Assembly (NCBI RefSeq): GCF_006151805.1
Contig: NZ_VDDA01000019.1
Location: 36,156-100,155, forward strand
Source: Methylobacterium terricola
GTDB taxonomy: Bacteria; Pseudomonadota; Alphaproteobacteria; Rhizobiales; Beijerinckiaceae
Direction: 5' to 3'
DNA length: 64,000 bases
Shown here: positions 16,868-26,107 of the stretch, one piece after another
Numbering within the stretch: the stretch's first letter is position 1
Layout of the letters: every line of letters starts with the position of its first letter
Notes under the pieces: generated by a model
What the model was told of the DNA's origin: nothing
The model's database searches: none
The model's input: the letters and a program-made list of their open reading frames with translations, nothing else
Translations under genes and position numbers: made by a program

Positions 16868-19800
16868 CTAGTGAACCTGAACCTGAACTTCGGCGAGCGG
16901 CGCGCGGAACTGAGCTCTGAGGCCCCCAGGATTGAAATCCAGGTCGGCCTCGCGGGTTCCGAGCAATCCCATGCGGATCAGGCGCGACCCGAAGCCGCCT
17001 TTGTTGCGTGGTGGCGTCACCACAGGCCCGCCCGTTTCAGCCCAGTCTAAGACCAACGTCGGAGCAGCGCCGCTGTTGGCGCGCCATCTTACACGGACCG
17101 CACCGGTCGTAGCCGAAAGCGCGCCGTACTTGAGGGCGTTGGTGGCGAGCTCGTGCAGCAGAAGCGATAGCGACAATGCAGCCTGCGGGCTGATGTCCAT
17201 GTCAGGACCGTCGAGCGCAAACCGGTCTAGGTCCGTCTGCATACTCAATACGCTCTCCATCACGGATCGCAACTTGGCGGCCGACCAGTTCTTCTGGATC
17301 AGCACGTCATGTGCCCGTGACAAGGCCAGCACGCGGCGCTCGAACGCCTCGACCAGGTCGCGCTCAGTGACACCTCGCAGGGTCTGCGTGGCGATCGACT
17401 GGACGATGGCGAGGGTGTTCTTCAACCGATGGGCCAGCTCCTTGTTCAGGACTGCCTGCAACTCCTCGGCACGCACGCGCGCTACGCCGACTTCGACCCG
17501 GTCGGCGACGTTGCGCAGGAACGCAAGCTCCTCGGCCGTCCAGTTCCGGGGCCGCACGTCGTGGACGATGAACACCGCGACGGCACGCCCGCGCTCACGC
17601 ACCGGCATGTTGATCAGGGCACCGATGCCGATCGCCTGCATCGGGCCGGGATCGTCCCTAGTGCGCGGGTCGGTCGTGACGTCGTCGATGACCAGTGGCT
17701 CGCCTTGGGCAAGGTTGGCCCGTATGTCGCCGTAATCGTCGAAGCGGTGCCGTCCGGCGATGCTGACCTGACCCGGTGCGGTCCAGTCCTGTTCGATGTC
17801 GATGTACTCGACCTCGCCGACGATGCGCCCGAACCCAGCGCGGGTCGCGCCCAAGGTGCGCCCGACGATCTCGGCGGCGGCCTGAGTCATCGCACCGACC
17901 GTCGTCAGGTCGCGCAGGTCGTCGCCGAGGGCCAGGAGCGCCATGCGGCGGCTTTCCGCGCTGACACGCGCGGTCGCATCCAGGAAGATGACCCCGAAGC
18001 GGTCGCCGTCGAGCTTGAACGCATTGCCGTCGTACCAGCGGCCGTTAGGAGCGAACTGCTTGGTGAAACGCCAAGTTTCGCCTATCTCGACCACCTGGCT
18101 AAATGCAGTGATCCAGTCCTGGGCGCTCCCTCCGAAAATTTGGTGTGCGGTATATCCAATGACTTGGTCGGCTGGAATCCCGATTTGTGTGGTCCAGGCC
18201 GGGTTGATATCGATGATCCGGAAGTCCGTAATGACACCTGCGCTGTCGCGGATCGCTTCCGTCAGCTGAAATCCTTCGCTCAGGCGCTCGAACAAGCCTC
18301 GCCAGTGCGCCTCGCTCGCGCGCAACGCTTCCTGTGCCGCGCGTCGCTCCTCCACATCGAGAAGGACGCCGGGGAAACTCAGCGGGGTGCCGTCCGACCC
18401 GTGATCGACCCGCCCATTAGCCTCGATCCAGTAATAGTGTCCGTCCGCGCGCCGGACCCGATATTGGTGAGCATAGGCTCCGCCCCGCGCGATGGCCTCG
18501 TTGATCGCTGCCGCCAGACCCGCCTGATCGTCGGGATGAACAGTGGCGACGATCTGCTCCAGGGGGATACCGTCTCGACCGAGCGCCGGATCGAGACCGA
18601 AGGAATGGGCGAAGGCGTCATCGACCGTGAACCGGTCGGTCGGCAGGTCCCAGTGCCATGTGCCGATGATCGCGCCGGCCGCCAGGGCCAGTTGCACGCG
18701 CTGGATGTTCTCGCGGGCCAAGGCCTCGCTGGCCCGCAATTCCGCCTCCACCTCCTTGCGGGCGGTGATGTCCTGAACCGTGCCGACCATGCGGAGCACT
18801 GCGCCGGCGTCGTCCCGCACAAAGCGGCCAATCCGTGAGATCCAGCGTAAGGCACCGTCGTTGGCGCGCCGAATGCGGTATTCCACCTCGGTCGAGGCCG
18901 TGCCATCCCGGATCGTGGCCTGGGTCGAGGGGAGCGCGCGGTCCTCGGGAACGGCCAGCGCCGTGAGCGTCTCCAGCGAGTAGACCCCGGCCTCCGGTAC
19001 GCCATAGATCCGACAGTGCTCGGCCGATACGCGCGAAAGGCCGCTCGCGACATCGACCTCGAAGGTGCCGATGTGACCAGCCTCCTGGGCGAGCCGTGAG
19101 CGGGTATCGCTGGCCCGCAACACCGCATCGACATCGAGGCGCTCTCTGACGCTTGACATCAGCCGAGCGAGCGTGGCGAAGAAGGTCAGGGCTCCAGCGT
19201 CGAAGGCCGGCTCGCGCGTCGAGACGAACGACAACACCCCGACGAGCTGACCGCGGCTCAGGATCGGATAGCCCGCGAAGGCGTCGAAGCCGGCCTCCCG
19301 CGCGAGCGCGTAGCGCGGCTCGATGCTCGCCTGCACGGCCTCCAGCACGAGAGGTCGACGTGTGCGAACGACGATCCCACAGAGCGGCAGATCGAGATCG
19401 ACGCAGCTCAAGGCGGCCCGCTGTTCGTCGGTGGTGCCGATCGACTGAATCAGCCGTAGATGCCGGCCCTCAGGGTCGATGTCGTAGATGAAGCACAGGT
19501 CGAAGCCCAAGGCTCGCGTGCCCGTGGCCAGGATCGGTTCGAGCACGGCCGCCGGATCGGTCGCGGCGATGAGTGAGGAAGAGGCCTTTGCGAGGAGTTC
19601 GAGGCGTCGCGCCTGCTGCAGTTCGGCGCGCTGACTGTCGAGAACCTCGTCGCGATGCGCGACCTCGCGGCGCATCTCCAGAAGGGTCGAAACCTGGCGC
19701 GCCAGGGCACGCAGGTCGTCGGCCTGGTCAGGCGTCAGGCCTCCTGGTCGGGCGGCAGTATCGATCACGCACAGGGAGCCGACGACCTGTCCGCCCGTCA

Positions 19801-20164
19801 AGCGCAGCGGTGCGCCGGCATAGAACCGGATGGAGGGCTCGCCGGTGACGAGCGGGTTCGCGGCCGTGCGCGGGTCCGCCGTCAGATCTGGGATGACGAG
19901 AAGATCCGATTCGACGAGAGCGTGAGCGCAGACCGAGGCATTGAGGCTGGTCTCGCAGGGCGGGAAGCCCACGCGGGCCTTGAACCATTGCCGATCCGCG
20001 GCGACCAGGCTGACGAGGGCGACCGGTGTCGCGCAGAGACGGGCCGCCAGACGAACGATGTCGTCGAACCCTTGCTCAGGTGGCGTGTCCAGGATGGCCA
20101 GCGCATCGAGGGCTGCGAGGCGGTCGGGGTCGCAGATGGTTGTGCCGGGTGTGTCGTTCTGCAT
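16868..20164 (-). CDS. GAF/PAS HWE-type sensor histidine kinase
   Basis: A very large soluble sensor kinase (about 1098 residues from ATG 20164). It has an N-terminal GAF of the type seen after ALAILDTPPEQGFDDIVRLA, a second GAF, then three PAS domains, another GAF with RDDPGPMQAIGIGALINMPV, and a C-terminal HWE/HisKA_2 kinase module with NKELAHRLKNTLAIVQSIA and LLHELATNALKYGALS. HWE kinases replace the usual H-box and often control general stress or light responses. The start is uncertain: in-frame candidates lie at 20221 (ATG) and 20245 (TTG), and none has a clear Shine-Dalgarno. The receiver gene follows after 4 nt. Confidence 0.86.
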   Translation of the reverse strand: MQNDTPGTTICDPDRLAALDALAILDTPPEQGFDDIVRLAARLCATPVALVSLVAADRQWFKARVGFPPCETSLNASVCAHALVESDLLVIPDLTADPRTAANPLVTGEPSIRFYAGAPLRLTGGQVVGSLCVIDTAARPGGLTPDQADDLRALARQVSTLLEMRREVAHRDEVLDSQRAELQQARRLELLAKASSSLIAATDPAAVLEPILATGTRALGFDLCFIYDIDPEGRHLRLIQSIGTTDEQRAALSCVDLDLPLCGIVVRTRRPLVLEAVQASIEPRYALAREAGFDAFAGYPILSRGQLVGVLSFVSTREPAFDAGALTFFATLARLMSSVRERLDVDAVLRASDTRSRLAQEAGHIGTFEVDVASGLSRVSAEHCRIYGVPEAGVYSLETLTALAVPEDRALPSTQATIRDGTASTEVEYRIRRANDGALRWISRIGRFVRDDAGAVLRMVGTVQDITARKEVEAELRASEALARENIQRVQLALAAGAIIGTWHWDLPTDRFTVDDAFAHSFGLDPALGRDGIPLEQIVATVHPDDQAGLAAAINEAIARGGAYAHQYRVRRADGHYYWIEANGRVDHGSDGTPLSFPGVLLDVEERRAAQEALRASEAHWRGLFERLSEGFQLTEAIRDSAGVITDFRIIDINPAWTTQIGIPADQVIGYTAHQIFGGSAQDWITAFSQVVEIGETWRFTKQFAPNGRWYDGNAFKLDGDRFGVIFLDATARVSAESRRMALLALGDDLRDLTTVGAMTQAAAEIVGRTLGATRAGFGRIVGEVEYIDIEQDWTAPGQVSIAGRHRFDDYGDIRANLAQGEPLVIDDVTTDPRTRDDPGPMQAIGIGALINMPVRERGRAVAVFIVHDVRPRNWTAEELAFLRNVADRVEVGVARVRAEELQAVLNKELAHRLKNTLAIVQSIATQTLRGVTERDLVEAFERRVLALSRAHDVLIQKNWSAAKLRSVMESVLSMQTDLDRFALDGPDMDISPQAALSLSLLLHELATNALKYGALSATTGAVRVRWRANSGAAPTLVLDWAETGGPVVTPPRNKGGFGSRLIRMGLLGTREADLDFNPGGLRAQFRAPLAEVQVQVH

Positions 20165-20332
20165 CGCGAGGCCGATAGGGCCACATCGCGCCCCGCCTCC
20201 ACCTTCTCGCAGACTGAGCATCGTGCCGCTAGGGTCAAAACCCAATCAGCTTGACCATGAGGGGGCCTGCTTTCGAGCCGCAGCAGACCCTTAAGAAAAG
20301 GCGTCCTGTACAAACTGGCCTCAGAGAATGTC

Positions 20333-20575
20333 TCAGGCGCTCTCGACCAACCACTCGGCGGTGAGACCGAGGGAGGCTGTGAAGAGCCCTCGCCCTGCCT
20401 CGTCGCGCATCAATACCGAGATCTCTCGGCTTACATGTGACGCTATGTGATCCCGCGCGATGTTAGGCAGGATCATAATCGCAGCGTCGCGGGCAGCATG
20501 GGCATTGGGGAATTCGGATCCCACATCGTCGGTCTCCAGGTGATCGTCTTTGATATCGAAGAAGAAACGGGGCAT
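20333..20575 (-). CDS. DUF6894 family protein
   Basis: An 80-residue protein beginning MPRFFFDIKDDHLETDDVGS and continuing FPNAHAARDAAIMILPNIAR, which is the hallmark of DUF6894 proteins abundant in Methylobacterium and Bradyrhizobium. The family has a small alpha-beta fold and no established function; genomes carry many copies, often near signalling genes as here. It lies just upstream of the large HWE kinase on the same strand (gap about 170 nt). Confidence 0.8.
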   Translation of the reverse strand: MPRFFFDIKDDHLETDDVGSEFPNAHAARDAAIMILPNIARDHIASHVSREISVLMRDEAGRGLFTASLGLTAEWLVESA

Positions 20576-20913
20576 GCCGAACTTAATAAATTATGCCGAG
20601 AGCACACAAGTCTCGCAGTCGCCAGAGGGGCGGTGATCGATACCGACGATTCTTGTTCGTAAGCTGGCGGACTTGGCGATGCGCCAACATAGATCTAAGA
20701 AGTGACATTCGCCGTTCACAGCGTCAAAATGGCACCATGCAGCCAATCAAATGAGGATGTTTGACGAATTTCACCTCAATATCAGCAACTTGCCCCGAGA
20801 CGGATTAATTTTTCTCGTAGGCAAGTCTTCGATTTGTCATCAGCGAAAAGCCTTCAACATCGCATTGTAAACTCCACAGGGGTCTGGGCAGCACCAGCGC
20901 GAACGCTCGATCC
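20576..20913. other. Intergenic region
   Basis: About 340 nt, AT-richer than its surroundings from 20690 on, between two minus-strand genes. It should carry the promoter of the DUF6894 gene. No repeat, RNA or small ORF recognised. Confidence 0.3.
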
Positions 20914-21624
20914 TCAAGCTTCAGCCAGCAGCCGCTCGTACTCGGCCTCGGCTACGCCATAGGTGTCGCCCGCCAACTCCATCAGCCGCTCGCGGTCGAG
21001 CACGCGAACCCGCCCGCGCATGGCTTTGATCAGCCCAGCCCCCTCCAAGATGTGCACGGATGTCGTTACACCTGGACGGCGCACGCCCAGCATCAGCGCC
21101 ATGAAGTCGTGCGTGAGCGGCATCTCGTCCTTCTGAAGGCGGTCGTGGATCATGAGGATCCAGCGGGCGAGTCGCCCCTCGATGTTGAGATCCGCGTTGG
21201 CGTAGACGGTCTGTCCTACCTGTACGATCAGGCTCTGCACGTAGCGCACGAGGACGCCCCGCAGGGTCGCGCTCTCATCGAGGGCAGCACGGAAGGCAGC
21301 TGCTGGGATGCACAGCATCGTGCCTTCTGCCTGCACCAGCGAGGCGTGTGGGGTCCGGTTGGTGCCGAGCGCGAGAGGCGTACCGACGAAGCCGTCATAG
21401 CCTACGGTGCCGATCTCCAGCCGACCTTCGGCCGTGTGGCTGATAATCGAGCAGAGCCCCTCCTCGATGAAGCAGGCGTGGCTGATCGGCTCGTTGGGGG
21501 TGATCACCACTTGGCGCAGCTTGATCGGCTGAGCTTCCAGATGGGGGGCGAGACGGGCGAAGTCGTCGGGCGAGACCGCCTTGAGGAGGCGGTTGCGAAC
21601 GGTTCCGTGCTGAGGCTGAGCCAC
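20914..21624 (-). CDS. Crp/Fnr family transcriptional regulator
   Basis: A 236-residue regulator with an N-terminal cyclic-nucleotide-binding-like beta barrel (about 15-130; RQVVITPNEPISHACFIEEG, GFVGTPLALG) and a C-terminal helix-turn-helix (LTHDFMALMLGVRRPGVTTS). No Fnr-type cysteine cluster is visible, so an oxygen-sensing Fe-S centre is unlikely; the effector is unknown. Closely similar CRP-like regulators are numerous in Rhizobiales. It is separated by about 200 nt from a second, different Crp/Fnr gene on the same strand. Confidence 0.88.
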   Translation of the reverse strand: MAQPQHGTVRNRLLKAVSPDDFARLAPHLEAQPIKLRQVVITPNEPISHACFIEEGLCSIISHTAEGRLEIGTVGYDGFVGTPLALGTNRTPHASLVQAEGTMLCIPAAAFRAALDESATLRGVLVRYVQSLIVQVGQTVYANADLNIEGRLARWILMIHDRLQKDEMPLTHDFMALMLGVRRPGVTTSVHILEGAGLIKAMRGRVRVLDRERLMELAGDTYGVAEAEYERLLAEA

Positions 21625-21748
21625 GGCTCTGCTCCCGGTTGGGGCAAGAGCACACGCGGTCTCCTAAGCGTCTGCGCCCGAACAAATCGGCAGACGATAA
21701 AGCGTAAATGGTGCGATGAGCCAGAAATTTCAATAGGCGTTGGTTAGT

Positions 21749-21779
21749 GCGCTATCGCACCAAAATTTAATGATAGCGC
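21749..21779. repeat. Inverted repeat between regulator genes
   Basis: GCGCTATC at 21749-21756 and GATAGCGC at 21772-21779 are perfect 8-nt arms separated by a 15-nt AT-rich spacer. It lies 125 nt upstream of the 21624 start and 52 nt past the stop at 21831, so it could be an operator for the Crp-type gene or a loose terminator of the upstream pair. Confidence 0.35.
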
Positions 21780-21830
21780 CCGTTGCTGTCAAATTCCTGC
21801 GCTTGCTGCCTGAATTATCGTGCAACGGTG

Positions 21831-22073
21831 CTAATGCCCACCCAGCCGACGGTAAATCCACGCCTGGGCTTCGTCTAGATCCACGAACTTGGGCTGAACG
21901 GGATCATCAGCACCGTCGAAACCTGCTTCGAGGAACCACTTGCCCGCATCCTCCTCGTGATCGTCGGACAGGCGGACCAGCACGGCCACGAGGAGATCAT
22001 CGGCGAAGATCAGCAGCCCTTCCGTGTCGTGGCTGCCTGTCTTAACGCGCACTGATTGAAGGTGGAGACTCAT
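21831..22073 (-). CDS. Small hypothetical protein coupled to a Crp/Fnr gene
   Basis: An 80-residue acidic protein of unknown function (GLLIFADDLLVAVLVRLSDD, GKWFLEAGFDGADDP, PKFVDLDEAQAWIYRRLG). Its ATG overlaps the stop of the upstream Crp/Fnr gene by ATGA, so it is translationally coupled and likely acts in the same pathway. The sequence looks like a compact alpha-beta domain without metal or nucleotide motifs. Similar short ORFs occur in Methylobacterium and relatives. Confidence 0.7.
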   Translation of the reverse strand: MSLHLQSVRVKTGSHDTEGLLIFADDLLVAVLVRLSDDHEEDAGKWFLEAGFDGADDPVQPKFVDLDEAQAWIYRRLGGH

Positions 22074-22810
22074 GCGGCGTGCCGCTCCAGATGCAAATAC
22101 GTCGGATCAAAGCCGCACAGATTGGTGAGCTCCCGCCATTTCTTGATCTCTAACTTCCCACCGTGCAGTGTAATCCATTCGTTGGTGCGCAGTTCCCTCA
22201 GCACACGGTTGACGTGGACGTTCGACAGCCCGAGCGCGTCGCCCAGTTCCGACTGCGTGAGTGGCAGATAGTAGGCGTGATCCCGCGCGAGGCCCACAGC
22301 TTCAAGCTTCACGTACATCTCGCAGAAGAGATGAGCGACCGCCTGGCACGCGGTACGTCGGCCCATGCCGACCATCCACTGCCGGAAGATTGCCCCGTCC
22401 ACCAGGGTATCGCGCCAGAGCGTCGCGGCGATGGCGGGGAAGGCGGCTGTCAGTTCGAGCATCGCCTCGTGGGGGATGAACGCCACCGTGGCCTGGGTCA
22501 GCGTGCACACGTTGTGGTCCATCACCTTCAGGTGCAGGCTTTGCAGGTCGGGGATGTCGCCCGGGATGTGGAACGAGAAGATCTGGCGCTTACCCTCACT
22601 GAGGATCTGGTAGCGACATGCCCAGCCGTCCAGCAGCAGGCAGCATTGCGACGGATGGTCGTGCTCGTGCACGATGTCCTGATCTGGTCCTAGAAGTCTG
22701 CCGGTGACCGGGAGGCTCGCAATAGCCCGCCGCTCCTCGTCGGAAAGCTGCGCGATGCTGTCCAGCTTGCGGATGAGCATGTCCATGGAGTGGTTGAATG
22801 TGGGGGTCAT
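22070..22810 (-). CDS. Crp/Fnr family transcriptional regulator
   Basis: A 246-residue regulator: N-terminal sensor barrel (DIVHEHDHPSQCCLLLDGWA, FSFHIPGDIPDLQSLHLKVM) followed by a winged-helix DNA-binding domain (LPLTQSELGDALGLSNVHVN then RVLRELRTNEWITLHGGKL). The CCLLLDGWACRYQ and D-LQSLHL features are typical of the alphaproteobacterial group of Crp-like regulators lacking a bound Fe-S cluster. The ligand is unknown. It forms a two-gene unit with the small protein at 21831-22073. An upstream gap of about 90 nt leads to sparse sequence with little coding evidence. Confidence 0.88.
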   Translation of the reverse strand: MTPTFNHSMDMLIRKLDSIAQLSDEERRAIASLPVTGRLLGPDQDIVHEHDHPSQCCLLLDGWACRYQILSEGKRQIFSFHIPGDIPDLQSLHLKVMDHNVCTLTQATVAFIPHEAMLELTAAFPAIAATLWRDTLVDGAIFRQWMVGMGRRTACQAVAHLFCEMYVKLEAVGLARDHAYYLPLTQSELGDALGLSNVHVNRVLRELRTNEWITLHGGKLEIKKWRELTNLCGFDPTYLHLERHAA

Positions 22811-22908
22811 AGCGACTCCCTTTTACTTTGCAGGTGGAAGCACGCGGCTCTCCCAGCCATCAGCACCTGTCTCAGATCAGCCGATGATGGTCTCAAATAC
22901 ATCAGGGG

Positions 22909-23067
22909 TTATGCCTGACAAGGATCATAAGACAAGGATTTGTACTTGGTACGCTGTCGGACCATAGCGATGCCTGAAGGGCGCCGGACGGCAGGAAGAC
23001 GTTGAGCTATCTCCCACAATGTACGCTGCCGCTCCCAAACCGAATGCTCGTCATTGGCATCGAACAT
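22909..23067 (-). CDS. Possible small protein (52 aa)
   Basis: A short frame from ATG 23067, with GGTGAG about 7 nt upstream, reading MFDANDEHSVWERQRTLWEI then AQRLPAVRRPSGIAMVRQRT. The mix of charged and hydrophobic residues is protein-like and the start context is reasonable, but length gives little statistical support and I know no family. The frame also stays open upstream to about 23196. Confidence 0.35.
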   Translation of the reverse strand: MFDANDEHSVWERQRTLWEIAQRLPAVRRPSGIAMVRQRTKYKSLSYDPCQA

Positions 23068-23205
23068 CCGCTTCTCACCCCGAGTGGTCCTTCGCCCATC
23101 ACAGCCCATCACATAGCCAAGCTGGTTGGGTTTTAACCCCAGTATCCAAGCTCCGCTCGCTTGTCCTTGTGGGTAGGAAGCGGGAATTGGGTACACCGGC
23201 CACGC

Positions 23206-23436
23206 TCATGCTTTTTGAGATGTGATGGCGTGTGGCGGGAAGTATCGGCGTGCTGAATCCAGCTCCGTTGTGCCAACGATCGCCCCCGCGATTTGGTGCG
23301 AGGGGCGGCCATGCCGGCGCATTTTGAACAGCTCCTCGTCGAGCCAGGGTCTGCCGCGGATCCGGAACCAATCCAGCAGGGTATCATTGATTCGGCAGTC
23401 ACACCGGCCTGCCGCACCAAAGCCGCTCGGCTGGCG
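23206..23436 (-). pseudogene. Coding-like remnant without a start codon
   Basis: Between in-frame stops at 23437-23439 and 23206-23208 the minus strand is open for 76 codons and reads CRINDTLLDWFRIRGRPWLD, then EELFKMRRHGRPSHQIAGAI and VGTTELDSARRYFPPHAITS. This composition is convincingly protein-like, yet no ATG or GTG precedes the conserved-looking part. It is probably the end of a truncated gene, possibly from a mobile element; I cannot assign the family. Confidence 0.35.
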
Positions 23437-23747
23437 TCACAGGCGGGTCGGGTCCCCATGACGGAGAAAACGCCCCGGCCCGCCCTATGATGGTCTAATC
23501 CTTCCGTAAAGATTGTGCATCAGCGGATGGGGTGCAAAACCTTTGTCGTCTCGCCTTCCCGATCACCCGTACGGCGAGACTGGCGGGCCGGGTCTCTTCG
23601 GAGGGAACACCCCGGCCCGCTGCCAGCCCGTGGGAGCCGTTGGACCCGCACGAAAGCGAGCATCCTCGACGGGTGGGCAGCGGTTCTCGAATGCCCACGC
23701 GATGAACGTCCGGAATGGGGATCGATGCGGGTGATGTTACCGCTCAA
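23437..23747. other. Gene-poor gap
   Basis: About 310 nt between the coding-like remnant and the receiver gene. Short open frames on both strands here are Arg/Ser/Pro-rich and not protein-like. Nothing recognised. Confidence 0.3.
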
Positions 23748-24128
23748 TCAGGTCGTGGGACGCAAGCCCATCTCCCGAACCATCCGTGCCACCCTGTTAG
23801 GATCATACGGCTTCTCCAAGAACCGCGCGCCTTCCGGCAGTTGCGCCGGATCGGGAGTGACCCGACCCGAGACGATGATGATCTTCACCTCGGCCCACCG
23901 ACGCCGAACCTCGTGAGCCAGCGCCAGCCCGTCAATCGGCCCGGGCATCACCACGTCAGTGAACAAAAGCGTGATCTCCGGGTGCATCTCAAGGAAGGCG
24001 AGCGCCGCCGGGGTCGTGCTGGCTTCGAGCACATCGAACCCGGCATCCCCGAGCACGTCGGCAGCTTCCATCCGCACGAGCGGTTCATCTTCAGCGACAA
24101 GGGCCACCGCACCGGGTTTCAAGGGCAT
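23748..24128 (-). CDS. Stand-alone receiver-domain response regulator
   Basis: A 126-residue single receiver: VALVAEDEPLVRMEAADVLG, phosphoacceptor Asp in LLFTDVVMPGPIDGLAL, and ARFLEKPYDPNRVARMV with the conserved Lys. It follows the HWE kinase at 24162-25637 by 33 nt and is presumably phosphorylated by it. The arrangement repeats the kinase-receiver order at 16489-20164, but the receivers are not close copies. Confidence 0.88.
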   Translation of the reverse strand: MPLKPGAVALVAEDEPLVRMEAADVLGDAGFDVLEASTTPAALAFLEMHPEITLLFTDVVMPGPIDGLALAHEVRRRWAEVKIIIVSGRVTPDPAQLPEGARFLEKPYDPNRVARMVREMGLRPTT

Positions 24129-24161
24129 CAGACGTCCTTCGCAAAGTCTGTGTCGGTGCTG

Positions 24162-25637
24162 TCAGACGTCCACGCGCAAACCCGCGAGCGGTGCGCTGAA
24201 GGTGCATTCCACGCCCTCGGCGGCGTAGCGCAGTGCCACCTCGCCTCCGGCCAATCCGCGCTGGATCAGCCGCGAGCCGAACCCCTTGCGGGTTGGCGGC
24301 GTCACCGGCGGGCCACCCTGCTCGCGCCAGTCCAGCCAGAACTCAGCAGCCGCGCCCGTACCATCTATTGCCCAGCCGACATTCACGCAGCCATTCGGCA
24401 CCGAGAGCGCCCCGTACTTCACGGCGTTGGTCGCCAGCTCGTGCAGCATCAGCCCGAGCGAGAGCGCCGCCGAGGGGCCGATAAACAGGCTCGGGCCACT
24501 GACCCGGAAGCGTCGGCCGTTATCATCGTGCAGGCTCAATGCCTCCCGCACCACCTGGTCGACACTGGCGCTATCGGTCTGCCCGGCCAGCAGAATGTCG
24601 TGCGCCTTGCCGAGCACGACCAACCGGGCGGCCAGTGCATCGCGGGCCGCATCGAGGCTTGGAGCGTTGCGCAGGGTCTGCGACGCGATAGACTGGACCA
24701 GCGTCAGGGTGTTCTTGAGGCGGTGGGACAGTTCGCGGTTGAGGATGTCCTGCTGCGCCTCCGCCGCCTTGCGGTCGCCGATGTCGCTGACCGCGACCAC
24801 CGCGCCGACTGTCTCGCCCTGCTCGTCCTCGATCGCCTCGCCGGAAATCGCGATCCAGCGCCGCTCGCCGTCTGGACGCTGGTACAGCACCTCGATCGCA
24901 GCCTTCTTGCACAGGCCGCTGGTGATCTGAGCCAGCGGATAGTCCTGTGCGTCCACCGGCCTGCCATCCGCGTGGTAGGCGACGAACTCGCCGTAGGCGT
25001 TGCTGGACGAGGCGTAGAGGGTGCTGTGGCCGAGGATTTCGGCCAGCCGCCGGTTACCCATCAGGATGCGCCCGGAGGGAGCTTCGGCCAGCAGGATCCC
25101 GACCGGCACGGTTTCCATCACGGTGGAGAGGCGCGCCTCGCTGGCAGCAAGGTGGCTCTCTGCCGCCTTCTGGGCAGTGATATCACGCGAGACGGCAAGC
25201 AGCCTTTGAGGCAGCCCATCCGGGCCACGGATCGCCGTGACCTGCACGTCCCACCACTTGGGCGTGCCCCGATAGGTGTGAGCCATCCCCTGGAAATGAC
25301 CGAGCCCGCCTGACCGCGCCGCATCCAAAGCCGCCAAGGCATCGCGGTTGCCCTGATCTGTCCAGAAGTCGGGCCACGGACAGCCCTTCACATCGTTGAA
25401 GTCGCTGATCTCCATCACCCTCATGCCCCCATCGGTCATGAAGGTCAGCCGGGCGTCGAGGTCGAGCACCTTGATGCAATCGGCTGACGAGGACAGCACG
25501 CTTTGCAGGAACGCGACATCCGATTGCTGCTGAACTCGCTGCGCTTCGGCGTCAACACCATACATGGCCTCGCGAAGTCGCAAGACTTCGGCTTCCAGCT
25601 CTTCGCGAGTAAGTGATTTAAGCGGAGGCCCGGTCAC
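24162..25637 (-). CDS. PAS-domain HWE sensor histidine kinase
   Basis: A 491-residue soluble kinase. The N-terminal helix has REELEAEVLRLREAMYG, the same opening motif as the hybrid kinase at 13187-16090. Two PAS domains follow (about 40-160 and 170-290), then an HWE/HisKA_2 transmitter with NRELSHRLKNTLTLVQSIAS and MLHELATNAVKYGALS; the G-box is reduced to RKGFGSRLIQRGL as usual for HWE kinases. It forms an operon with the following receiver. The signal is unknown; no LOV cysteine motif is present. Confidence 0.87.
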   Translation of the reverse strand: MTGPPLKSLTREELEAEVLRLREAMYGVDAEAQRVQQQSDVAFLQSVLSSSADCIKVLDLDARLTFMTDGGMRVMEISDFNDVKGCPWPDFWTDQGNRDALAALDAARSGGLGHFQGMAHTYRGTPKWWDVQVTAIRGPDGLPQRLLAVSRDITAQKAAESHLAASEARLSTVMETVPVGILLAEAPSGRILMGNRRLAEILGHSTLYASSSNAYGEFVAYHADGRPVDAQDYPLAQITSGLCKKAAIEVLYQRPDGERRWIAISGEAIEDEQGETVGAVVAVSDIGDRKAAEAQQDILNRELSHRLKNTLTLVQSIASQTLRNAPSLDAARDALAARLVVLGKAHDILLAGQTDSASVDQVVREALSLHDDNGRRFRVSGPSLFIGPSAALSLGLMLHELATNAVKYGALSVPNGCVNVGWAIDGTGAAAEFWLDWREQGGPPVTPPTRKGFGSRLIQRGLAGGEVALRYAAEGVECTFSAPLAGLRVDV

Positions 25638-26107
25638 GCAGCGTTCTTTCGATGAAGCCGCGCTCCTACCTGCAATTCATTTGGGACACAATCAGATTGT
25701 GGCTTGGCTGTTTCGTGACGCTTCCCTCAGAGGAGGCCGGCCACCGCAACCTGCGACCGTGTCACCCGCTTCATGTGCACCGGGTTCATCGCAATGGCTG
25801 TTGGCAGCTGGGTTTGGTCGGCATCTCAGATGTCGAAAGTCATCTTTTTGAGTCGAAATCGGTGCACTCCGTCTAAAAATTGTTCGAGTCACGAGATGCT
25901 AGAACATTATTCAACGCTACCGCCATTTGAGCATCCTGTAAAGCAGATGGTATGGCGGCATGATACCATAAACGGCGCGATCAAGGATGCGCCAGGGGAG
26001 ATATTACTAATGAATTTGGGTTTCAACATTTCGAAAGAATTTTCGACAAGTGGGTGCAAGGCATGATTTCGAACTACTCATGATCAGACACTGTCGCGCG
26101 GCGGCCG
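25638..26107. other. Intergenic region
   Basis: About 470 nt, AT-richer than surroundings from 25860 to 26080. It separates two minus-strand kinase genes and must hold the promoter of the kinase on its left. Short open frames do not look coding. No repeats recognised. Confidence 0.3.
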
